This document shows, in pieces, positions 48,737 through 56,724 of a stretch of DNA of 64,000 bases. Every line of letters begins with the position of its first letter. Position 1 is the first letter of the stretch. Source of the stretch: Nocardiopsis changdeensis (GTDB lineage Bacteria; Actinomycetota; Actinomycetes; Streptosporangiales; Streptosporangiaceae). Position numbers and translations under genes: made by a program. The stretch lies in the NCBI RefSeq assembly GCF_018316655.1, contig NZ_CP074136.1, positions 80,774-144,773 of the forward strand, written 5' to 3'. The notes below the pieces were generated by a model. It saw nothing but the letters and a program-made list of their open reading frames with translations, made no database searches and was not told the DNA's origin.

Positions 48737-48984
48737 TGCTCGGCTACCCGCAGGGCGGGCGTGAGGGCCTGCTATGTGGGCGATTCGCCGTGGTCTGGAG
48801 GATGGTTCGCGGTTTCGCCCCCGACGAGCAGCCCCCGGACACGTAGATCACCAACGACGAGGACCCCGATCGCCAGGACGAGCGAAGCACGCACCGCGCC
48901 GCGGTGAGGAGGCCGCCCCTGGCATGGCCAGGGCCCGGGGCAGCATCGCCGGGCTGTAGCGGAGCGGTGCGCCCAGGGAGGGGG
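48737..48984. other. 248 bp without a gene
   Basis: Open frames on both strands lack protein-like composition. It separates convergent genes, without a strong terminator hairpin that I can see. Confidence 0.5.
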
Positions 48985-49146
48985 CTACTCCGCGCTGGGG
49001 GGCGTGTCATCGGCACCGACCTGTACCGACTCCCCCCATGCGTAGGTGAGCTTCCACTGGAGAGCCGCAAGGACGTTCAGGCAGGTCTCCACCGGGCGGC
49101 CGCCGCACGGGCGGCCGGGCGTGGTCGCGGCACGCAGGACCTTCAC
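48985..49146 (-). CDS. 53-residue hypothetical protein in operon with RapZ-C-like gene
   Basis: GTG 49146 begins one base after the stop of the RapZ-like gene, and the overlapping TGAGGTGAAG provides a ribosome site. The protein starts VKVLRAATTPGRPCGGRPVE and continues TCLNVLAALQWKLTYAWGES. Two Cys and a short hydrophobic helix. Short, but the arrangement supports translation. No similarity recognised. Confidence 0.5.
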   Translation of the reverse strand: MKVLRAATTPGRPCGGRPVETCLNVLAALQWKLTYAWGESVQVGADDTPPSAE

Positions 49147-49147
49147 C

Positions 49148-49552
49148 TCAGCCGGCCAGGACCGGCCGGTGCAGGTCCCGGTGAACGACGTCGACCACCC
49201 ACCCGGCCGCCCGTGCGGCGACCGCCAGGTGTTCGGCCATGGCGACACTGCGGTGCTTACCGCCCGTACACCCCCAGCCGATCACCGCCGGGCCAGCGCC
49301 AACCCGGCGCCGCAGCAGGTCGAGCGCCGCCACCGTGCCCGCGGCCACCTCCAGCGCGCCGGGCGTGGTCAGCACGTGGGCTGCGATCACCGGATCCAAG
49401 CCGGTCCGCTGGCGCTGGAGGTCGTCGAGTACGTAGGCCGGATCGTCCAGGAGGGCCCGCAGGTCCCACACCAGCCACATCCCGAGTGGAGCACCGTGCG
49501 CGTAGCCGAAGGAGATCATCCGGAGCCGAGGAGGAAGAGAAGAAGCAGGCAT
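49148..49552 (-). CDS. RapZ C-terminal domain-like protein (stand-alone)
   Basis: 134 residues. The sequence RMISFGYAHGAPLGMWLVWD, LRALLDDPAYVLDDLQRQRT, GLDPVIAAHVLTTPGALEVA and VIGWGCTGGKHRSVAMAEHL follows the C-terminal domain of RapZ point by point (SFGYKxG, DxRxxxNP, TGxDxxV, IGCTGGxHRSV). In E. coli that domain binds small RNAs; in actinomycetes RapZ carries an N-terminal P-loop kinase-like half, absent here. The start at ATG 49552 lacks a clear ribosome site. A stand-alone module on an element rich in RNA leaders is noteworthy, but any link is inference. Confidence 0.8.
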   Translation of the reverse strand: MPASSLPPRLRMISFGYAHGAPLGMWLVWDLRALLDDPAYVLDDLQRQRTGLDPVIAAHVLTTPGALEVAAGTVAALDLLRRRVGAGPAVIGWGCTGGKHRSVAMAEHLAVAARAAGWVVDVVHRDLHRPVLAG

Positions 49553-49708
49553 ACCGCCAGGGTGGCGGTCGGCGCGCCGGTCCCGGCAGGGGTTGCCTGT
49601 TGCCCATCGCCGCAGGCAACAGGCAACACCCCGATTTTTGCCCCCCAGGGCCGGGTCCGCTGCGATGATGGTCCGCGACGACGCCCCGACCCCCGAGAGG
49701 AACCCCCT

Positions 49709-50068
49709 GTGTCCGACCTCAGCGACGACCTGCGTAACCTCACCCCCGACCCCGACGACCAGCCTCTGAAAATCGAGGTGGACGAGGCGACCCGCACCGA
49801 CAACCCCCAGGTCACGTTCCAGACGCTGGCCGAGGAGTTCGCCGAGCACTACCGCAAGATCCTCACCAGGCTCCCCGCGGACCGCAGGGCCGCCCATGAG
49901 CAGGGGTGGGAGGAGATCCACCGCAGCACGCTGGTGTACTGGGAGCAGACCAAGTGCAACGGCCACGACCCCGCGACCCTGTACGGATGGGAGACCGTGG
50001 CCGCCATGGTCGACATCTCCCAGCACATGCTGAACATCGCCGCAGAGGCTGCCGAGCAGGACGAGTAG
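49709..50068 (+). CDS. hypothetical acidic helical protein
   Basis: 119 residues; GTG 49709 with GAGAGGAA upstream. Acidic N-terminus (LSDDLRNLTPDPDDQPLKIE), then helices (EFAEHYRKILTRLPADRRAA, EEIHRSTLVYWEQTKCNGHD) and a final VAAMVDISQHMLNIAAEAAE. No family recognised. It converges on the gene at 50187 with a strong hairpin between. Confidence 0.65.
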   Translation: MSDLSDDLRNLTPDPDDQPLKIEVDEATRTDNPQVTFQTLAEEFAEHYRKILTRLPADRRAAHEQGWEEIHRSTLVYWEQTKCNGHDPATLYGWETVAAMVDISQHMLNIAAEAAEQDE

Positions 50069-50081
50069 GCACACTCACTAC

Positions 50082-50114
50082 CGCGGGCCGCCCTGGAGCA
50101 CAGGGCGGCCCGCG
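50082..50114. terminator. bidirectional 14-bp hairpin
   Basis: CGCGGGCCGCCCTG-GAGCA-CAGGGCGGCCCGCG lies between convergent genes. Confidence 0.65.
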
Positions 50115-50186
50115 ACGCGGTCGAGGACGTCCGCGCAGTCCGTCACACCGACGCGGCGGCGCCTGGCCCGGCCAGCCGGACACCAG

Positions 50187-50690
50187 TCAGCGCGGGCGCC
50201 GAAGTGCTCCGCGCTCGAACACGCCACGAACCGCCGCCCAGGCGCCGGCCAGGCCGCGCCGCACCGCGCCGGCACGGTGAAGCCCAGGCCCGCCCAGGCT
50301 CATGCCGCGGGACCGGGCCAGGTCCGTCAGGGCGTTGACCGCCAACAGCGCGGTGACCTTGTCGATCTGCAACCGGCCCAGCTCCGCCATCTGGACCTGT
50401 CCTCCGAGTATGCGGTCGTCGGCTTCATCGAACCGGGCCTGCCAGTGGCCCACCGCCCCCGCGATCACCATCGTGGGCACCGCCGACGGGCCGTCGGCGT
50501 CCAGGACACGGCGGGCCTGCACCAGCGCATCGCGCCGCCGCCGACAGCCCACGGCATCGGTGGTTCCGGCGACCAGGGCCGCGACCTGGCCCTGTTCGGC
50601 GATGGCGTGATCCAGGTAGCGGGCCAGCGCCGACCGCGCTTCCTCCGCGTACCGGGGGTGGGCGGCCGACAACGTGCTCAGGGAGTCCAT
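50187..50690 (-). CDS. hypothetical helical protein
   Basis: 167 residues from ATG 50690. All-helical: YAEEARSALARYLDHAIAEQ, GQVAALVAGTTDAVGCRRRR, AVGHWQARFDEADDRILGGQ and LQIDKVTALLAVNALTDLAR. The basic C-terminus (VRRGLAGAWAAVRGVFERGA) lacks a domain signature. No family recognised. It follows the STAND ATPase gene on the same strand at 255 bp, probably with its own promoter. Confidence 0.6.
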   Translation of the reverse strand: MDSLSTLSAAHPRYAEEARSALARYLDHAIAEQGQVAALVAGTTDAVGCRRRRDALVQARRVLDADGPSAVPTMVIAGAVGHWQARFDEADDRILGGQVQMAELGRLQIDKVTALLAVNALTDLARSRGMSLGGPGLHRAGAVRRGLAGAWAAVRGVFERGALRRPR

Positions 50691-50944
50691 GCACGCCACC
50701 GTAGAAGACCGGCCTGTGGCCCGGCACCCCAAGAGCGCCTTCTGGCCGCGACCGGACACCAGGCCAGCTCTCCCCCAGTAGGGGCGGACGGGTTCCGTCT
50801 GCGTCTGGGGTGTGCTCCCAAGCCTGTGCGCCGACCGCAGGCAGCACGGGTGACATCGTCCGGACCGGTGCGCGTTCGTCGGGCAGCGGCACGGAGGCAG
50901 TGCCGCATCAGCACTGTATGGGGCACAACATGATGCCGGAGTCG

Positions 50945-53900
50945 TCAGGGTCGTGGCCTTGGTTCCTCCCACGTCCACCGCCCCGCGGGGGAGCCGTCCG
51001 GATGACGGCCGTAGGGCCACAGCGACGGGGGCGGCACAGCGAGCCCGCCGGCGTCCAGTACTCGCCTCTCGAATTTCGCTGCCGATTGTTCCTGCCCCGT
51101 TCGGTGCAGTTCCTCCAATAGAGAGGCGACATCGTGCGCATGGATGTTGGTGTGTACGGCTGCCCGGGCCGCCAGTTCCTCCGCGGCCTGTGCCTGCCCC
51201 GTTCGGTGCAGCGCTCCCAGCAGGGAGGCGACGGCGTGCGGGTGGGTGAGGTCAGCATGTGCGGCCGCTCGGGACGCCACTTCCTCCGCGGCCTGTGCCT
51301 GCCCCGTTTGGTGAAGTGCGACCAGTAGGCTGCCGGCGGGGGACGGGTTGGTGAGGTCGGCGTGTATGGCTGCCCGGGACGCCAGTTCCTCCAGGGCCTG
51401 TTCCTGCCCCATGTCGCGCAGCGCCTTCAACAGGAAGTTGACGGCGACCGGGTCGGTGAGGTTGGCGTGTACGGCGGGGTTGCGTGCCAGCAAGGCAGCC
51501 ACAGCCTGTCCCTGTCCCGCTCCGTGCAGGTCCCTCAGGAGGGAAGCGACAGCGCTCGGGTCGGTGAGGTCGGCGTGTACGGCTGCTCGGGACGCCAGTT
51601 CCTCCATGGCCTGTTCCTGTCCCGTGTGTCGCAGCAACTCCAGTAGGACGCCAACGGCGCCTGGGTCGGTGAGGTCGGCGTGTACAGCTGCCCGGGACGC
51701 CAGTTCCTTCGCGGTCCGTGCCTGCCCCAAGTCGCGCAGCTCCCCCACCAGGAAGAACACTTTGCCCGGGTGAGAGAGGTCGGCGTGTACGGCGGGGTTG
51801 CGTGCCAACAAGGCAGCCGTGGCCTGCTCCTGCCCTGCGTCGCGCAGCTTCTCCAGTAGGAAGGCGACGGCGCGCGGGTCGGTGAGGTCGACGTGCGCGG
51901 CCGCCCGGGACGCCAGTTCCTTCGCGGCCCGTACCTGCCCTGCGTCGCGCAGCCCCTCCACTAGGGAGATGACGGCGCTCGGGTCGGTGAGGTCGGCGTG
52001 TACGGCGGGGTTGCGTGCCAACAAGGCAGTCACGGCCTGTCCCTGCCTCATGCGGTGCAGAACCTCCAGCAGGGAGGCGACGGCGTGCGGTTGGGTGAGG
52101 TCGGCGTGTACGGCGGGGTTGCGTGCCAACAAGGCAGTCACGGCCTGTCCCTGCCTCATGCGGTGCAGAACCTCCAGCAGGGAGGCGACGGCGCTCGGGT
52201 TGGTGAGGTCGGCGTGTACGGCTGCCCGGGACGCCAGTTCCTTCACCGCCTGTTCTTGCCCTGCGTCGCGCAGCTTCTCCAGTAGGAAGGCGACGGCGCT
52301 CGGGTTGGTGAGGTCGGCGTGTACGGCTGCCCGGGACGCCAGTTCCTTCACCGCCTGTTCTTGCCCTGCGTCGCGCAGTTTCTTCAGTAGGGAGGCAGCG
52401 GCGTACGGTTGGGTGAGGTTGGCGTGTGCGGCCGCCCGGGACGCCAGTTCCTTCACCGCCTGTTCCTGCCCTGCGTTGTGCAGCTTCTCCAGTAGGAAGG
52501 CGGCGGTGTCCGGGTCGGTGGGGACGGTGTGCGCCGCGATCCAGCCCGCACCATGCTGGTCGGGATCGGTTTCAGGCAACAGCAGCCTGACGGCCAGAAG
52601 CGCGGCCCGGGGGTGACGGGCCAAGATGGCCCGCTGGCTGAGTCGGACTGCGTGCCAGAGCAGGCCGCGATTCCGAGCCGCCTTCACCAGGATGTACAAG
52701 TCATCAGGGTCGGTGAGGTGTTCCTCTACGGCGTGCCAGAACGAAGCCGGAGGACACTTCTCCCGACGCGTGTGGTTGGCGTGCTGTTCGAGGTAGTCCT
52801 CCAACCGGTACACCGGCCCCTGCGCCGTGGAGGTGGTCTGGTCACTGCGGCGGGTCCGGACCAGCCGCAGCGGGGCCTGCCCGCCGTGCACCACCGTTCC
52901 CGCCTCCTCCAGGGCCTGGTCCACCCACTGGTCAGGCAAGGCGTCGAGTTCGTCGTCGGTGAGGTAGCCCTCCGCGGCCTGGACCAGGAAACCCAGGGGC
53001 AGGTGCAGGCTCACCCCGAGGCGGCGGGCGTCCATGGCCGCGTTCAAGAGCGCCCTGGCCCCCGGCGAGGCGGTCTCGTAGCGGCGCACGAGTTCGGGAG
53101 CCCCGGCCAGCGTCTGCGCCAGACGCCCGTCACGGACGTGCTCCAGGGCGTGGGCGAGTTGGCCATCACCGGATTGGGCGAGCTCTCGGGCGTTGTCGAG
53201 CTGGTCGTTGGTGAAAGCGACGGGGACCGTGACCTGCCGGCCCTCCAGCAGGGCCCGGGCCTGGGCATGCGCGTCCTGATGTCCCGGGTCGGGTTGGGCG
53301 GTCAGAGCGTCGCAGTACTTCTTCCACAGGGTGCCCAGGACCAGCACCGGACCGCGGGCGGGGTTGGTGAGCAGGACGTGCAGGGCCGCGGCGATCTGTT
53401 CACCGAAACGGGGGTGGGCGAGGTAGTGCTGGGACTCGTTGAGCCACACCACCGTGCGCGGACCCACCCGGCCCAGGCCCTCCAGCGCCGCCTCGGCGCG
53501 GGTGGGGTCGAAGGGATGCCACAGCCGCCATCCGTGCTCGGCCAGGGGCTGGACCGCTTCCCAGCAGGCGCGGGTCTTGCCGGTGGAGGACAATCCGACC
53601 AGCACCACCATGCGACTGGACCCGCCCAGGGCGGCCCGGACGGCGCGGTCCAGGACGTCGTCGTGGTCCCGCCGCACGTATCCGGGCAGCCGTGCCGTGT
53701 CGCGTTGGGGCACGCTCACGGTCGCAGCGGGTGAAGTCGGAGGGCTGCCCGCCACGCGCATCTCCAGGTCGTGGGGGTCGCATTCACCGATGGGCCTGCC
53801 CGGTGCGGGCCGGGGGGCGGGCGCGGGCGGGTTCGGCGGGGAGATGATGGCCGTGTGGGCCTGGATCACGGTGCTGTGGGAGAGGTCGCCGATGATCGTG

Positions 53901-54220
53901 TTGGCGGCGTGCGTTGACGGGTCCGGAGCAGGGAGGTCCGGCGGGGCCGACCCGGGGGCGGCCACCGCCCCGACCTGGCCAGGCGGATCCGCGGCCTTGC
54001 GGCGTAGCTCCAGCAGGGGCCCGGGCTCCAGGCCCAGGGCCCGGGCCAGCGCCGTGATGGTCTCCTTCGTGGGCAGCGGCCCGGTGCCATTGAGCGCGTT
54101 GCTGACCGTGGTCCGGCTCAACCCAGCGCGGGCGCGCAGTTGTTCCTTGGTCAGCCCCGACCGAAGGCGGGCGGTGTCCAGGCGCTCACTCAGTTCCTCC
54201 CGAGGGCCGGCCTGGTCCAC
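50945..54220 (-). CDS. STAND-type ATPase with XRE HTH and fourteen 36-residue repeats
   Basis: 1091 residues. GTG 54220 is chosen because GGGAGG lies 5 nt upstream; the frame extends to 54304. Order: XRE HTH (about 10-70: LRSGLTKEQLRARAGLSRTT, VSNALNGTG), a Pro-rich linker, and an NTPase with Walker A in VVLVGLSSTGKTRACWEA and Walker B-like RTVVWLNESQHYLAHP. A winged/helical part follows, then about 14 tandem repeats of the type HADLTDPSAVASLLEVLHRM. Such proteins act as signal-transducing switches whose repeat arrays sense a ligand; several relatives defend against phage. The repeats are nearly identical in DNA, so length changes by recombination are likely. The divergent partner is a 70-residue membrane protein. 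Confidence 0.8.
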   Translation of the reverse strand: MDQAGPREELSERLDTARLRSGLTKEQLRARAGLSRTTVSNALNGTGPLPTKETITALARALGLEPGPLLELRRKAADPPGQVGAVAAPGSAPPDLPAPDPSTHAANTIIGDLSHSTVIQAHTAIISPPNPPAPAPRPAPGRPIGECDPHDLEMRVAGSPPTSPAATVSVPQRDTARLPGYVRRDHDDVLDRAVRAALGGSSRMVVLVGLSSTGKTRACWEAVQPLAEHGWRLWHPFDPTRAEAALEGLGRVGPRTVVWLNESQHYLAHPRFGEQIAAALHVLLTNPARGPVLVLGTLWKKYCDALTAQPDPGHQDAHAQARALLEGRQVTVPVAFTNDQLDNARELAQSGDGQLAHALEHVRDGRLAQTLAGAPELVRRYETASPGARALLNAAMDARRLGVSLHLPLGFLVQAAEGYLTDDELDALPDQWVDQALEEAGTVVHGGQAPLRLVRTRRSDQTTSTAQGPVYRLEDYLEQHANHTRREKCPPASFWHAVEEHLTDPDDLYILVKAARNRGLLWHAVRLSQRAILARHPRAALLAVRLLLPETDPDQHGAGWIAAHTVPTDPDTAAFLLEKLHNAGQEQAVKELASRAAAHANLTQPYAAASLLKKLRDAGQEQAVKELASRAAVHADLTNPSAVAFLLEKLRDAGQEQAVKELASRAAVHADLTNPSAVASLLEVLHRMRQGQAVTALLARNPAVHADLTQPHAVASLLEVLHRMRQGQAVTALLARNPAVHADLTDPSAVISLVEGLRDAGQVRAAKELASRAAAHVDLTDPRAVAFLLEKLRDAGQEQATAALLARNPAVHADLSHPGKVFFLVGELRDLGQARTAKELASRAAVHADLTDPGAVGVLLELLRHTGQEQAMEELASRAAVHADLTDPSAVASLLRDLHGAGQGQAVAALLARNPAVHANLTDPVAVNFLLKALRDMGQEQALEELASRAAIHADLTNPSPAGSLLVALHQTGQAQAAEEVASRAAAHADLTHPHAVASLLGALHRTGQAQAAEELAARAAVHTNIHAHDVASLLEELHRTGQEQSAAKFERRVLDAGGLAVPPPSLWPYGRHPDGSPAGRWTWEEPRPRP
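51085..52540 (-). repeat. tandem 108-bp repeats inside the STAND gene
   Basis: About 13-14 units of 36 codons. Two sub-types alternate irregularly: units ending ELASRAAVHADLT and units ending ALLARNPAVHADLT. The units at about 51990-52080 and 52100-52190 are almost identical over some 90 bp, a sign of recent duplication or gene conversion. Confidence 0.85.
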
Positions 54221-54348
54221 ATCGCCTCCCGTCGCGACCGCCTCATATGTGCGTCGGTGTTCATCTTTGTCCAGGCGGTCACCGGCGGCCACCCCTTCGG
54301 CCACATTCGATCCCGTCGACTGGACACCGATGACGGAGGAGAACCGAC

Positions 54349-54561
54349 ATGTCCGCGTGGATCGTATCCCTGGCTTTGTCCGGTGCCGTGGTCACGGTCG
54401 TGGCCGTACTGGCCGGGGCCGGCGCCGCCTACCTGGCCCGCCGCGACGGCGCCACCTACCCCAAGGCCATCCGCCACGCCGCGGCGACGCTGGCCGCCAC
54501 CCTCACCCTGGCCGCGGTCCTGGCCACGGCCCTGGCCGCACTGGTCACCCTGCTCCGGTGA
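54349..54561 (+). CDS. small two-helix membrane protein
   Basis: 70 residues, ATG 54349 with GGAGGAG upstream. Hydrophobic segments at 3-28 (AWIVSLALSGAVVTVVAVLA) and 45-68 (AAATLAATLTLAAVLATALA) flank a short charged loop (ARRDGATYPKAIRHA). Divergent from the STAND gene with 128 bp between the starts. No known family. A membrane partner for the STAND protein is conceivable but unproven. Confidence 0.65.
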   Translation: MSAWIVSLALSGAVVTVVAVLAGAGAAYLARRDGATYPKAIRHAAATLAATLTLAAVLATALAALVTLLR

Positions 54562-54750
54562 CCACCGTCCTCTTCAAGGGGGCCTCACCGACGCGAGGGC
54601 GCCGCACGGGGACACCCCGGCGGCGCCCCGACTCGTGCGCACCAGTCACCCCCTGTGCGAACACAGGGATCGACCAGTGTCTTCGCCCCCACGTCGGAGC
54701 CTGCGCCGGGAATCATGGGGCTCCCCGATTGCTGGGCCCTGCACCGAGCG

Positions 54751-55302
54751 CTAACGTCCGCACACCGACTCGTCGGCGCCGGTGGCCACAGCCCCGGCCG
54801 GGAGCCCGGCCGTGCGCACCGGGCGCGGGAGCATCTCCACCAGCAGCGCCTGAGCCCCGAGTGCGCGCGGCGCATCGCGCCGGTACGCGGCGGTGAGCGG
54901 GATCCCGTAGTAGGCCGTCCCGGGTTCGGGCCAGGTCGGATCCAGTGCCGCCCCGTCCGACAGCCGCCCGGCCCAGGCGTGCGGAAACGCCCAGGTGCTC
55001 CCTGCGAACGGCGTGGCATAGCCCTCCACGTACACCAGCCCGTCCACGGCATCGGCCAAGTGGGCGGCGAACTCATAGCAGTGCCCGGGGTACCCGCGCC
55101 AGTCCTCCAGGTCCTCGGGCAGCGGTACCGGTCTCCACGCCCGGCCCTGGTCCAGCACCAGGGCCTGCGCGGACCCGTACCGCTCCCCCACCGCCGCCGG
55201 ATGGAGGTCGGCGATCTGACCGATCGACGCGAGCAGGGACCGGCCGATGTCGCCCAGCTCCCCGGCCGGCGCGCCGCCGGGGTCCGGCGCCGAGGCCGTC
55301 AC
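54751..55302 (-). CDS. transglutaminase/papain-like fold protein
   Basis: 183 residues; GTG 55302 overlaps the preceding stop (GTGA). A Cys-His-Asp triad can be laid out in order: GHCYEFAAHLADAVDGLVYV (Cys), STWAFPHAWAGRLSDGAALD (His in PHAW, Asp in ALDPTW), then GTAYYGIPLTAAY. The spacing and the trailing YxGIPL motif match small transglutaminase-like proteins that may act as proteases, deamidases or cross-linkers. The assignment is by pattern, so the activity is open. Fourth gene of an overlapping cassette. Confidence 0.6.
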   Translation of the reverse strand: MTASAPDPGGAPAGELGDIGRSLLASIGQIADLHPAAVGERYGSAQALVLDQGRAWRPVPLPEDLEDWRGYPGHCYEFAAHLADAVDGLVYVEGYATPFAGSTWAFPHAWAGRLSDGAALDPTWPEPGTAYYGIPLTAAYRRDAPRALGAQALLVEMLPRPVRTAGLPAGAVATGADESVCGR

Positions 55303-55559
55303 CGGGCCGGACACCGGTTCTCGGCAATGCGGTGCGTGTGCAGGCCGCACCCGGCGCCACCGGGGCCCCGGAGATAGTCCTCCGCGGCCGCCGTCGCCCT
55401 GGCGAACGCCTCTGCCAGCCCCGGAGGCACATCACCGGCGGCGTGCAGTACGGCCACAGACCGAGGCAGCCCCGGCCGCAGCCGAACAGGCACGCCGTCC
55501 AGCGGAGAGGGCAGATCGCGAGATGCGTCACGGGGCGTCGGTGAAGCAGTCTCAAACAT
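55299..55559 (-). CDS. 86-residue hypothetical protein of overlapping cassette
   Basis: ATG 55559 lies inside the end of the preceding membrane-protein gene. Sequence: MFETASPTPRDASRDLPSPL, DGVPVRLRPGLPRSVAVLHA, then a helix LAEAFARATAAAEDYLRGPG and a C-terminus with two Cys and His (GCGLHTHRIAENRC). Its stop overlaps the GTG of the transglutaminase-like gene. No family recognised. Confidence 0.6.
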   Translation of the reverse strand: MFETASPTPRDASRDLPSPLDGVPVRLRPGLPRSVAVLHAAGDVPPGLAEAFARATAAAEDYLRGPGGAGCGLHTHRIAENRCPAR

Positions 55560-55788
55560 CAGAGTCCTCCCTTTCCGGGCGGTAGAGACCGCGGAGGTCC
55601 CACAGGGTGACGAACAGGTACCAGCCGACGAACACCAGGAACGCGGCACCCAGCACCATCAGGGCGATCCCGGAGACGACCGGGGCCAAGCGCACGGCCA
55701 GGAGGAACCCCAGGCCGATCGCCCCGCCCAGGCCGGACCACAGCCAGGGATGGCGGTGCAGAACGGACAGCAGGCGGTCGGTGCTCAC
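55552..55788 (-). CDS. small two-helix membrane protein of overlapping cassette
   Basis: 78 residues; GTG 55788 overlaps the stop of the 54-residue gene. Two membrane helices, about 15-35 (WLWSGLGGAIGLGFLLAVRL) and 38-60 (VVSGIALMVLGAAFLVFVGW), with a charged C-terminus (YRPEREDSDV). No known family. Confidence 0.6.
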   Translation of the reverse strand: MSTDRLLSVLHRHPWLWSGLGGAIGLGFLLAVRLAPVVSGIALMVLGAAFLVFVGWYLFVTLWDLRGLYRPEREDSDV

Positions 55789-55949
55789 TGGCCGTTCTCC
55801 TTTTCCGTGTCCGGCGGGGCCAGGAGAGGTAGCGGCCGGTCGTCGTCGGAGACGTCGACCAGCGGGCCGCTGGTCACGGTCACGCTCGTCTTCTCGAGGC
55901 TGCCGCGCTGTACAGCGGCGAAGCGGCGGGGGGTCTCGTCTGTGCTCAT
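55785..55949 (-). CDS. 54-residue peptide, first gene of overlapping cassette
   Basis: ATG 55949; sequence MSTDETPRRFAAVQRGSLEK, TSVTVTSGPLVDVSDDDRPL, then PLLAPPDTEKENGQ. It is hydrophilic, acidic towards the end, and its stop overlaps the next start (GTGA). The only ribosome-site candidate is weak (GCGGAGAATGG). Four genes with overlaps of 4-8 bp follow one another from here. The peptide could be a precursor, an inhibitor or a small subunit; nothing in it is diagnostic. Confidence 0.55.
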   Translation of the reverse strand: MSTDETPRRFAAVQRGSLEKTSVTVTSGPLVDVSDDDRPLPLLAPPDTEKENGQ

Positions 55950-56004
55950 CCGTCCATTCTCCGCTCAGGTGCCGGCACAGGGGAGGTCTTCCCCGGAGCC
56001 GTTC

Positions 56005-56139
56005 TCACCGGTCTTCTCGTCGTTGGTCGTGTCGCAGTGGGGCGGACCGGCCCGTTGGGGTCACCGGGCGTCCTCTCCGGCCGACTCCGGACGATAGCTG
56101 TGGGCTTCGCGCGAGCACGTCCAGCACCACCCGGTTCAT
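56005..56139 (-). CDS. possible 44-residue peptide
   Basis: ATG 56139 overlaps the stop of the 177-residue gene (ATGA), the usual sign of coupling here. Sequence MNRVVLDVLARSPQLSSGVG then GRRGRPVTPTGRSAPLRHD. Basic, with one short helix. No similarity recognised; it may be an artefact. Confidence 0.35.
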   Translation of the reverse strand: MNRVVLDVLARSPQLSSGVGRRGRPVTPTGRSAPLRHDQRREDR

Positions 56140-56669
56140 CCCGTCCACCCCCGCCCCGGGGTGTAGGTGGCGCCCGGGGGCATCCCGAGCTGTTCGCGCT
56201 GGAACCGGCCATGCCGCCACAGGTACACGAGCCAGTCGGGCACCTCCCGCCAGTTCTCGCCCGGTTCGGGCAGCCGCGGCAGCGCCGGGATCGGCTGCGT
56301 GAAGTGCGCGGCGTCGCGCTCGGCCGAGTAGGGCCGCCACTCCACCGCGCAGGCGTCCACCGCGTCGGGGGTGTCGTGCTTGACGCACCGCTGCTCACGC
56401 CAGGCCCGCAGCGCGTCCGTGCTGCCGCCCATCTGGTACACGCCGATCATCCCGGCGGTGGACCAGCGCACGTCCAGGCCGCCGTTGATACGGTCGCGCC
56501 GGCCGTCCATCACGTGGTTGCGGCACCGGCGTCCGGCCTGAGTGCGGCCCACGCACTGCAAGCGGACGGAGGGCACCACGAGCCACTCGTCCTTGTACGG
56601 GTCGTCCTGGCGGGGGATCTCCACCAGGTGCGGACCGTGGGCTTCCTCGTGGGGGTCATGGAACTTCAC
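56136..56669 (-). CDS. hypothetical protein, DNA/zinc-binding-like Cys pattern
   Basis: 177 residues; GTG 56669 with GAGGAAA upstream. Sequence PRQDDPYKDEWLVVPSVRLQ, then CVGRTQAGRRCRNHV, WREQRCVKHDTPDAVDACAV and a C-terminal PDWLVYLWRHGRFQREQLGM. The C-x-A-x-T-x-x-G-x-x-C-x-x-x pattern followed by C-x-x-H is a type of small zinc knuckle found in phage and plasmid proteins (CVGRTKxGxxCxxxA is frequent). Function unknown. Confidence 0.65.
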   Translation of the reverse strand: MKFHDPHEEAHGPHLVEIPRQDDPYKDEWLVVPSVRLQCVGRTQAGRRCRNHVMDGRRDRINGGLDVRWSTAGMIGVYQMGGSTDALRAWREQRCVKHDTPDAVDACAVEWRPYSAERDAAHFTQPIPALPRLPEPGENWREVPDWLVYLWRHGRFQREQLGMPPGATYTPGRGWTG

Positions 56670-56724
56670 AGGATTCGTTTCCTCGTCCGAAGGGTCGTGT
56701 TCCCGGGGTAGGTCGAAGATGGGG

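Noticed and set aside
48901..48924. Fourth family III hairpin (GCGGTGAGGAGGCCGC)
   Set aside because: The loop sequence is present but the flanks do not form the conserved CCGCCC/GGGCGG stem and no gene start follows.
48774..48959. 61-codon plus-strand frame after the RNase H-like gene
   Set aside because: Arg/Pro/Gly-rich shadow composition and no ribosome site.
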